Of a DNA stretch of 64,000 nt, positions 61,001-64,000 are shown piece by piece (positions within the stretch are counted from its first letter, which is position 1; every line of letters begins with the position of its first letter). The notes under the pieces are model-generated. The model was not told the origin of the DNA, made no database searches, and saw nothing but the letters and a program-made list of their open reading frames with translations. Source of the stretch: Takakia lepidozioides (lineage: Eukaryota > Streptophyta > Takakiopsida > Takakiales > Takakiaceae); NCBI GenBank assembly GCA_030704615.1, contig CM060734.1, positions 60,900,042 to 60,964,041 of the forward strand. The letters run 5' to 3'. Made by a program: the position numbers and the translations under genes.

Positions 61001-64000
61001 GAAGTTAGGCAGAAAACTTCCCTGAACTTGTTTCCAGTCTGTGACATGGGGGAGGACATCATGGATGACCTCAAGGGTCTACCCATTCTCGGCACTAGAC
61101 TGAAATTTAAACTCAGGGCAGGAAGCCTACCTTTGAACAGCAAACAGAAGCAGAGAGGAAAGGGAGTGTGCAATTGCCCGTTGTGTGGGCAACCCGAAGC
61201 CAATATTCATTTCCTGATTCAGTGTCCGGGGTTCTCTCACCAGAGAGACGCTCTCCTCAAATCTATCAAGGGAATTGTGCCTGTTCCTCTGTTTACCAAC
61301 TTTGAAAGTCTCGAGGCTGAGCCAAAAGCCCAGGCCCTCCTGGGGCCTTGTTACTGGGCAAACCACACACAGCAAATTGATGCTTGTGTGAAGGGATTTC
61401 TAGAGGATATCTGGCAAAACCCGGATCAATGCTTTATACCAAGGTAAGTCTTACTACCAACGTCAGCCCCTGACAGAGGTAGGTTCTGTCCCTTTGTGTT
61501 CCGCTCAAACTGAGCGCGGGGTCAATGGCCACAAGGCTACGGCAAACAACGTCTTATGAGTACATTCTTTCTTGTTTCTTGCTTCCTTTTGTCCCGTAAG
61601 CTCTTCGAGCTTTCTGCAGACGTTATAAAGTTCCATTTCATTTTATTTCTTTTCTTGTTGTGGGTCTTTTGTTCTACATTTCACAATTTTTCACCTCGCT
61701 CAAAATCCTTGAATATTCAAAAGCTGACTTCTGCCATGTGGTGTGATGGTGTAGGTTGAAGCTGATGGTAGGCTACATGCAATTGGACAACCAACTGCCC
61801 TTGACACCACTGCCAGTGCTGCTCGGTCCAGAACCAAGAGGTGAGAGCAAGGAGTTTGTGGTGAAGGCCACTATCATGAGATGCAATGACAACAGTGCGG
61901 GGACGGAGGTTTTCCCTTATGTTGGAATACGGGTAAGTTGTTGAACAAAATGAAGGAAGGCAAGGTGCATGGTACAAGGAGGTTGCAATCATGTGTCTAG
62001 GTCCCAGTGGCCCCACCCAAATCATTTGTATTGCTTCCATCCACCAGTGTGTTGAACTAATCCTGAAGTCACTCCCAAGTGAAGTGTTCTGATATATAAC
62101 TATCTTTTGCAGGTTACTGAACGCCCATGGCATATTATGGTGCATGAGCCAATCATTTGGGAAGTAGTGGAGATGTACCACAGTTTACATCTGGATCGCC
62201 TGTCCGGGGAGTCGGATGTCATTCAAGTTGATCCTGAAATTCGATTTGAGTATGTTGTCATCCTGATTTTGAACTACAATCCCCATGTGTAACAGATAAC
62301 TGGAGCTCCTTTCTTTCCCAAAGTGTTGTCATCTGTAATTTCCCATATCAATCTCATGGTTCCTTTAAGGTATGAATATATCAGATGGATACTGGTGGAC
62401 AAGATCAATAGCCAACTGTGCTGTCTTTTCGGTGTGTGTGTGTCTGTATAGGCTTACTGATTTTTCGGAAGTTCGGCTGAAGCTGACATTCGAAACAGCT
62501 CCAGAGCAGCGACCACATGGGACGCTTGGCATTTGGAGTCCTATCTTCACCACCATTGGAAATATCTCAAAGATGCCAGTTTGTTTACTGACCCCCTATC
62601 AATATTGTACTCCTTTGATGCTGATATAACTTTGGCAGAGTTGTGTGTAGGTCAGTGTCATCAATGTAACAGATGACACAATTCAGAGCCCCAAAATACC
62701 TTGTCATAATTTTGGTTCTGGTGCATTGTACAGGAAACTATGAAGTTTTCCATCAGTCATATTTTGAGACTCTGGTGATATTGTACGATGTAGAAGATGA
62801 ATTTCCAAGGGTGTCCTTGTGGTCTGTGTGGCAGATTCGCTTGAACAGTGTGTTCCATGAAAACCGCTACATGCGCAAGAGCCAGGTGATCCCTGCCATT
62901 TTGAATCGCATAAAGCGGGACTTGATCCACCAGCCGCTGCAGATTCTGACAGGTGTCAACGTGCTTGGCATGACCAGTTCTACACTTGCAACATTAAGCA
63001 GAGCTGCTGCAGAGTTATCTGGAGACGGAAAATTTCTGCGTCTGCGAGAGAAACAGGTGTTCTGTTAATTGTTGACTGTAAAAGATGATTCTCACAATTT
63101 CCCATGTAGGAAAGTGGGACCCCAGTCTTTCCGGTCCAGTATTGGATGTGTAGAGTGTTAAATGCCAACTCCTGCAGCAGTAACAGTTGGTGGACAATGG
63201 CTCGGGGGAAGTCTACACACTGTCACTATTAAGAGTTACACGAGCCATTTCCGGGGCATTTATAAGTGGCTCCTGCTTGGCAGCTTCAAAACTTGTTAAT
63301 GGGTTCCCACGCCACTAATTTTGCAGTTTCTTTTTTTCTTTTTTCTTTTTTCTTGTGAACAGGGGACAGGGGCCCTGATAGTATTTTTTTTTCCTATGGG
63401 ACCATAATGTTTTATTTTTTATTTTATTTCTTATATTCAATAGTGGCATGGTATAAAAAGTAGAGCCAAATATACATATATATGTTTATATATGTGGATA
63501 TTGCAGTTGATTTCAGCTCCCTGCAAGCGATTTTCCTGTTGACAAGACAACTTGTTGTTAACATGTTTCGTTAATTTGACAGTCTCTCTTCAAGCTTGAA
63601 CTCCTCTCTGTATATGCAGGAGAGGTCAAGGAATGTAGCAGGTGTGTGTGATGGGTTGCTCCAAGGGACAGAAGCCCTGGCACGTGGATTCACCTATGGG
63701 CTCAAAGGTGTCATTACAAAACCCATGTACTACATACGGCAGAATGGATTTATTGGGCTTTTCCAGGGCGTTGGCAAAGCTGTGGTGGGTGTTGTGGTGG
63801 AGCCTGTGAGTGGAATGCTCGACTTTGTGGCTCTGACGGTGAACGGGGTCGGCAACAGCTGTACCCACTGTTTTGAGGTCTTTGAGCACAAGCCTAAGTT
63901 CCAACGGGCACGTCTTCCGCGCACAATTCGTGCCGATGGAATTATCCGGCCTTATGATGAGAAGAGTGCATATGGACAGGTAGCAAGACAGCTGAAGCAT
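18359..64000 (+). CDS. VPS13: VPS13 bridge-like lipid transfer protein, plant VPS13M type (partial, runs off the right edge)
   Basis: VPS13 proteins form a long beta-groove that carries phospholipids between membranes at contact sites. The start codon at 18,359 opens MLEEHVAYYLEKYLGNYVKG, the chorein N-terminus. I read about 62 exons to 63,979 with matching phases at nearly all junctions, giving about 4,290 residues in the window. Domain order: chorein (1-120), groove segments, PH (about 922-1,024), FFAT-like pair (1,197-1,233), groove segments, VPS62/DUF946-like (about 2,226-2,637), C2-like (about 2,807-3,000), VAB/SHR-BD (about 3,083-3,950), start of the VPS13 C-terminal region. PH plus C2 fits plant VPS13M proteins. 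Introns hold many LINE fragments. Two problem points are exon 45/46 and the start of exon 49. Exon coordinates are in the block entries. Confidence 0.93.
22234..32866 (+). CDS. VPS13: VPS13 exons 9-18 (residues about 306-922): N-terminal groove
   Basis: Exons: 22,234-22,394; 23,774-23,944; 24,425-24,514; 24,846-25,170; 25,661-25,765; 25,904-25,999; 26,237-26,304; 27,404-27,527; about 28,605-29,108; 32,660-32,866. Landmarks: WWQYACKAIMEQLKKA; SWSQMLRLSRMRKQYVS; IKGNVDWSLAARAAPCYVT; LDLDIAAPKITIPTEF; YMRFRVWLSDVSAFLVDGDF; VPHPSYPSTRVALRLPVLGF. The second half of exon 17 (about 28,740-29,050) codes a Lys/Glu-rich low-complexity loop. Exon 9 ends AG|GCAAGT, a second GC-AG intron. The acceptor of exon 17 is my best guess. 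Introns 9, 16 and 17 are swollen by LINE fragments. Confidence 0.9.
22631..23005 (-). mobile_element. LINE-A 3' fragment, antisense, in VPS13 intron 9
   Basis: Read on the plus strand it starts AAATGAAAATGTATAACGTT then GCGGAAAGCTCAAAGAG, the reversed 3' end of LINE-A. It continues through matches to the zinc-binding C-terminal part (reversed CTCCCATTGATCTCATAGTA and TAGTCTCTATCCACAGACTC). It is heavily diverged and 5' truncated. It is one of two antisense LINE-A fragments in this gene. Confidence 0.7.
23006..23519 (+). mobile_element. LINE-B fragment 1 in VPS13 intron 9
   Basis: The frame 23,012-23,218 encodes PALEYGSAIWVDNSNQAKSL and GVLKECMSACSKTANVAVRG, then continues (23,240-23,437) with a charged helical part. 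This pattern (RT thumb region before the Cys/His C-terminus) is typical of LINE ORF2, of a family different from LINE-A. It ends with a block nearly identical to 60,962-61,061. Confidence 0.65.
27600..28437 (+). mobile_element. LINE-A 3' copy in VPS13 intron 16
   Basis: About 790 bp matching the 3' part of LINE-A at 7,067-7,860 on the other strand, with high identity. It encodes, over two frames, NSWYARVDSLFQRNGLSTAS and LCPACIGRSQEIETEEHFFF. It ends in the stem-loop (AAGCTCTTTGAGCTT, 28,377-28,391) and CACCATTTCATTTCATTTC. It is 5' truncated near 27,640. Sequence at 27,608-27,650 resembles the end of the preceding VPS13 exon (see findings). Confidence 0.88.
29200..29884 (+). mobile_element. 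Degenerate LINE-A 3' ends in VPS13 intron 17
   Basis: 29,205-29,320 is a clear short 3' end (CTCTGGTTTTGTTTCCTCTC, CCCATAAGCTCTTTGAGCTT, then tail). 29,395-29,884 contains two or three more worn pieces with GGCCTATCTGC, CTCTACTATGAGATCCGTG and CCCACAAGCTTTGAATTTCT. They are probably older insertions. Confidence 0.65.
29905..30617 (+). mobile_element. LINE-A 3' copy in VPS13 intron 17 (longest open frame, 194 aa)
   Basis: A 194-residue frame (29,912-30,493) runs from FRNSWYARVDSLFQRNGLST through RLCPACIGRSKEIETEEHFF to the C-terminal part, and is nearly identical to the reference LINE-A. The 3' end has stem AAGCTC-TAC-GAGCTT (about 30,559-30,573) and the tail CACCATTTCATTTCATTTC. High identity suggests recent insertion. 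Confidence 0.88.
30618..30722 (+). repeat. Extra LINE-A 3' tails
   Basis: Two partial 3' ends in tandem: CCCATAAGCTCTTTGAGCCT with GGACGTCATAAA, then CTCTTTGAGCTTTCTGAGGA with a CATTTCATTTC tail. They sit directly behind the tail of the preceding copy. Confidence 0.7.
30778..31838 (+). mobile_element. Older, longer LINE-A relative in VPS13 intron 17
   Basis: Begins further upstream than the other copies: frames encode PLTKKWLFDSVVTPATTYGC and RYTTPSQILCVEF, matching LINE-A at about 7,900-8,070 (minus). It then has RLCSACAGNSRGIESEEQFF and a 3' end with AAGCTCTATGAGCTT (about 31,787-31,801) and CATTTCATTTCGTTTCG. It is interrupted by stops and by about 60 bp of unrelated sequence near 31,430. 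Confidence 0.75.
31839..32505 (+). mobile_element. LINE-A 3' copy with internal deletion, intron 17
   Basis: Starts directly behind the tail of the preceding copy. Encodes GLSIASLLPVNPEGVGITSK and RPCPACTGRNRDFETGEHFF over two frames. The 3' end has AAGCTCTATGAGCTT (about 32,453-32,467) and a CATTCCATTTGATTTC tail. Confidence 0.8.
33001..34538 (+). CDS. VPS13: VPS13 exons 19-21: PH domain
   Basis: Exons 33,001-33,110; 33,500-33,596; 34,440-34,538. They encode GVGHREAVWQHRCGALAGP then FLYVLESPSSQSYKQC, a middle part with LAVCDAGQFNNK, and ALVLRFEDEAAKNSWQSRL. This is the strand pattern and closing helix (with its Trp) of a pleckstrin homology domain, roughly residues 922-1,024. PH domains bind phosphoinositides or proteins, and one is found inside the N-terminal half of plant VPS13M proteins. 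Ligand specificity cannot be told from the sequence. Confidence 0.8.
34002..34140 (-). repeat. LINE-A 3' end, antisense, in VPS13 intron 20
   Basis: Plus-strand reading GAAATGAAATGATACTTTAT, then GGAAGCTCAAAGAGCTTATT: the reversed 3' UTR with an intact stem (AAGCTC-AAA-GAGCTT). The rest is short and worn. Confidence 0.65.
35091..39903 (+). CDS. VPS13: VPS13 exons 22-29 (residues about 1,025-1,600): groove plus disordered FFAT-like segment
   Basis: Exons: 35,091-35,267; 36,054-36,128; 36,398-36,964; 37,089-37,460; 38,134-38,262; 38,780-38,893; 39,133-39,317; 39,795-39,903. Landmarks: EFVMREYDMSVGAVLQSLEI, TLSFYCNRPTLIALLDLVTA, RYICDMRDPDGTSFIE, TAYFMGLIPQDSGYVVKL, LTKPIIIMPRSTHSTE. The large exon 24 is basic and Ser/Gly-rich after residue 1,150, and carries RFFDATE (36,662-36,682) and KFYDAEE (36,752-36,772). 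Phases match at every junction. Intron 26 contains a short tandem duplication. Confidence 0.92.
36662..36772 (+). other. VPS13: Two FFAT-like motifs in VPS13 exon 24
   Basis: RFFDATE at 36,662-36,682 (residues about 1,197-1,203), preceded by two Asp, and KFYDAEE at 36,752-36,772 (about 1,227-1,233), followed by acidic residues. The FFAT consensus is EFFDAxE with an acidic flank. Both motifs keep the core (aromatic, aromatic, D, A, x, E) but have a basic residue at position 1. FFAT motifs dock lipid transfer proteins, including VPS13 in yeast-animal lineages, to VAP receptors on the ER. Binding here is inferred. Confidence 0.6.
38310..38500. repeat. Short tandem duplication in VPS13 intron 26
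   Basis: TCATCCTTCATTGGACGAAA with ATTCCCTGATTTTG and TTCTTTACAGATGAATCCA (38,320-38,375) recurs about 95 bp later (38,415-38,480) with few changes. Confidence 0.8.
40078..41001 (+). repeat. Array of LINE-A 3' ends in VPS13 intron 29
   Basis: At least seven truncated 3' ends lie head-to-tail in about 920 bp, all in the sense orientation. Stems are near 40,230, 40,295-40,311 (the variant AGAGCTC-TAT-GAGCTCT), 40,550, 40,857 and 40,953, and each is followed by CACCATTTCATTTC or a GTTTCGTTTCG variant. Three units also keep CTTGGCAGC(T/C)TACCT and CACCCTTAGACAATC from the end of ORF2. The order suggests repeated insertion into earlier tails, or tandem amplification. Confidence 0.85.
41105..41745. 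repeat. CCAG/CTGG palindrome-rich block in VPS13 intron 29
   Basis: Dense short units such as GTATAGTCTGGTATG, ACCAGACCAGTCTGG, ACCAGACCAGGCTGGT, CACCAGTCTGGTATG and ATACCAGACCAACACTGGTA, many of them self-complementary. The block is AT-rich between units. I know of no family that fits. Confidence 0.6.
41860..46592 (+). CDS. VPS13: VPS13 exons 30-36 (residues about 1,601-2,225): middle groove
   Basis: Exons: 41,860-42,003; 42,728-43,102; 43,940-44,178; 44,454-44,964; 45,176-45,385; 45,866-45,969; 46,300-46,592. Landmarks: GFSLVLRRPLRDLWHQVPG; EEIDLVELGLF-like VEIDLVELGLFMGGTRDAAL; IQRPRLVVAFDFLLAVAEFF; YDGQGNHLHLLSRKG; NGDYLDSCIYLGSNSSYSAS; APELTFYDSLKRPSEPLLLP. This is the repeating beta-groove body. 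For exon 33 an alternative acceptor at 44,538 keeps the same frame. I prefer 44,454 because of its pyrimidine tract. Confidence 0.9.
43700..43900 (+). repeat. Worn LINE-A 3' end in VPS13 intron 31
   Basis: AAGAGGATCAGACATGCCTG with GCAATCTAAATGAGGCTCC, then CCCAGAAGCTCTTTGAGCTT and a TTTCATTTCATTTC tail that ends about 40 bp before exon 32. Confidence 0.7.
46733..51059 (+). CDS. VPS13: VPS13 exons 37-43 (residues about 2,226-2,806): VPS62/DUF946-like region
   Basis: Exons: 46,733-46,826; 47,030-47,422; 47,937-48,356; 48,975-49,302; 49,637-49,795; 50,043-50,206; 50,876-51,059. Landmarks are FWRPRPPPGFAVLGDC, PPSKGVIALNMGLARVKRP, WLPVPPPGYVALGCVAS, WAFWRVDNSMGSFFVQAG, LWRPIVPPGCAMLGDLVV and WYPVPPPGYATLGCIAS. 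The recurring 'PPPG(Y/F)..LG' unit is typical of the VPS62/DUF946 family, embedded in plant VPS13. Exons 41-43 return to groove sequence (KRPPKRLALDLADLRGNTG; DFTVSGIQFSLHGRMEALS). Intron 42 holds a LINE-A fragment. Confidence 0.9.
50365..50830 (+). mobile_element. LINE-A 3' copy in VPS13 intron 42
   Basis: Encodes RIETGRWENLQWEDRLCPAR and EHFFFHCPLYYEIRGR (50,366-50,616). The 3' stem reads AAGCTGTATGAGCTT (one mismatch, about 50,686-50,700), with a CATTTCATTTCATTTC tail. A second worn tail follows (50,746-50,830). Confidence 0.82.
51458..53154 (+). CDS. VPS13: VPS13 exons 44-48 (residues about 2,807-3,083): C2-like region, with a frame conflict
   Basis: Exons: 51,458-51,760; 51,947-52,144; 52,310-52,381; 52,819-52,923; 53,003-53,154. 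Landmarks: SLNIIIHNEIGEQLYLRVVE; a Thr/Arg segment then VLVHWDEVFVFEVQPG, the W-(D/N)-E-x-F-x-F-x-V signature of C2 domains; LRVELANEQDNNKAEIVVTE; NWTGAPKFVGTPQGFCLILL. Exon 45 ends in phase 0, but the reading frame of exon 46 (LRVEL) needs two extra bases at its acceptor (52,309). This means a missed micro-exon, another donor, a sequencing indel or a true frameshift. Exons 46 to 48 agree with each other. Confidence 0.8.
53863..60270 (+). CDS. VPS13: VPS13 exons 49-57 (residues about 3,083-3,948): VAB (SHR-BD) region
   Basis: Exons: about 53,863-54,285; 54,653-54,961; 55,224-55,685; 56,067-56,140; 56,738-57,080; 57,386-57,484; 58,002-58,157; 59,245-59,426; 59,722-60,270. Landmarks: HLIVRTLVQLQNSTDFSLEV; GWEWTSDWQVNKV; FIRRRRWVRSRQR; DWRLTVAAPLMLVNLLPVSC; MVQLYVPCWLDSRKCPPLKY; YLIFTNRLGQVLNLKQNG; LGSSRGPYKIENHTKFWRIK. 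The VAB region is where VPS13 adaptors bind and set organelle targeting. The frame of exon 49 is open back to 53,431, so its true start is uncertain (phase-compatible acceptors at 53,772 and 53,863). Between exons 52 and 53 (56,140-56,738) there are open stretches that I treat as intron because the flanking phases join directly. Confidence 0.88.
58225..58300 (+). repeat. Very worn LINE-A-like 3' end in intron 55
   Basis: Contains TTGAGGGCTCTTCTCCCTTA and CTTGTGGATGTTATGAAGTT, resembling other degenerate 3' ends (for example 50,750-50,815). Weak. Confidence 0.35.
58515..58911. repeat. 191-bp tandem duplication in VPS13 intron 55
   Basis: Unit 1 (58,515-58,705) and unit 2 (58,706-58,911) both begin TTGAACCCATGCACCCAAGT and share most of their length, including GGTATGATATTTAGTATTGT and GAAATCAAGGCT, with scattered changes and small indels. 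Confidence 0.88.
60560..60900 (+). repeat. Worn LINE-A 3' ends in VPS13 intron 57
   Basis: Two pieces: one worn (GGCCCCTGTGGATATGAT, GCCAGCTTACCTGCATGAGG) and one clear end (CCCATAAGCTCTTTGAGCTT with CATTTCATTTCATTTG, 60,843-60,900). Confidence 0.65.
60955..61515 (+). mobile_element. LINE-B fragment 2 in VPS13 intron 57
   Basis: A 165-residue frame (60,950-61,444) contains LSDENEVRQKTSLNLFPVCD and a Cys/His box CNCPLCGQPEANIHFLIQCP, the zinc-binding C-terminus of many LINE ORF2 proteins. The first 105 bp are almost identical to the last part of LINE-B fragment 1 (about 23,415-23,519). It is a domesticated-looking open frame but has no start, promoter or splice signals of its own. Confidence 0.75.
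61560..61655 (+). repeat. LINE-A 3' end in VPS13 intron 57
   Basis: CCCGTAAGCTCTTCGAGCTT (loop TTC), then GCAGACGTTATAAAGTTCC and a CATTTCATTTTATTTC tail. Confidence 0.7.
61755..63979 (+). CDS. VPS13: VPS13 exons 58-62 (residues about 3,949-4,290): start of the C-terminal region
   Basis: Exons: 61,755-61,932; 62,113-62,249; 62,452-62,578; 62,835-63,056; 63,620-63,979 (or open to the window edge). Landmarks: MQLDNQLPLTPLPVLLGPEP; LKLTFETAPEQRPHGTLGIW; RIKRDLIHQPLQILTGVNVL; GMTSSTLATLSRAAAELSGD; then ARGFTYGLKGVITKPMYYIR and GLFQGVGKAVVGVVVEPVSG. This is the VPS13 C-terminal region with the amphipathic ATG2-like helices that contact membranes. The remaining C-terminus lies beyond 64,000. Donor at 63,980 (CAG|GTAGCA) is likely but not certain. 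Confidence 0.92.
63057..63619. other. VPS13 intron 61, T-rich
   Basis: Nothing coding seen. Contains a pyrimidine-rich run (about 63,325-63,355) and T/A-rich stretches (63,385-63,490) before the acceptor of exon 62. Confidence 0.6.

Noticed and set aside
60950-61447. 165-residue zinc-finger-like protein as a host gene
   Set aside because: The Cys/His box and context are those of a LINE ORF2 C-terminus; it lies within a VPS13 intron, with a near-identical block in another LINE fragment.

Overview
The window is nuclear DNA from a land plant. It has no bacterial gene layout. Spliceosomal exons with GT-AG (and two GC-AG) introns make up one very large gene. There are also two copies of a DUF674 gene, a family known only from plants, together with plant-type Ty1/copia and LINE retrotransposons and a telo-box in the presumed promoter. 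I cannot name the species. A non-seed plant is possible, but that is only an impression.

Layout. 1-1,350: no recognisable gene. 1,352-17,440: a tandem duplication of about 3.5 kb, each unit carrying a DUF674 gene and its 3' flank. Unit 1 (1,352-13,814) is broken by about 9 kb of nested insertions. These are a Ty1/copia element on the minus strand (2,801-7,035, target duplication ATAGC) and a near full-length LINE on the minus strand (7,067-11,788, called LINE-A here), with 26 bp of the gene stranded between them. Unit 2 (13,815-17,440) keeps a more intact DUF674 gene at 14,558-15,921 and carries a solo LTR with a 5-bp target duplication just upstream. 17,440-18,358: promoter and 5' leader of the next gene.

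18,359 to beyond 64,000 (+): one VPS13 gene, a bridge-like lipid transfer protein. I reconstruct about 62 exons coding for roughly 4,290 residues, and the gene runs off the right edge. Order: chorein N-terminus, beta-rich groove segments, PH domain, a disordered segment with two FFAT-like motifs, more groove segments, a VPS62/DUF946-like region, a C2-like region, the VAB (SHR-BD) region and the start of the VPS13 C-terminal region. PH plus C2 resembles the plant VPS13M type. Phases agree at almost every junction; the exceptions are exon 45/46 and the start of exon 49.

The VPS13 introns are a sink for LINE debris: at least a dozen 3'-end fragments of LINE-A, mostly in the sense orientation, and two fragments of a second LINE (LINE-B). 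The LINE-A 3' end has a short stem-loop whose stem is kept by compensatory change, followed by a (TTTCA)n-like tail. I found no defence system, CRISPR array, tRNA or rRNA. The most notable points are the paired FFAT-like motifs, the nested break of DUF674 copy 1, the LINE-A 3' stem-loop with clustered tails, and a palindromic CCAG/CTGG-rich block in intron 29.
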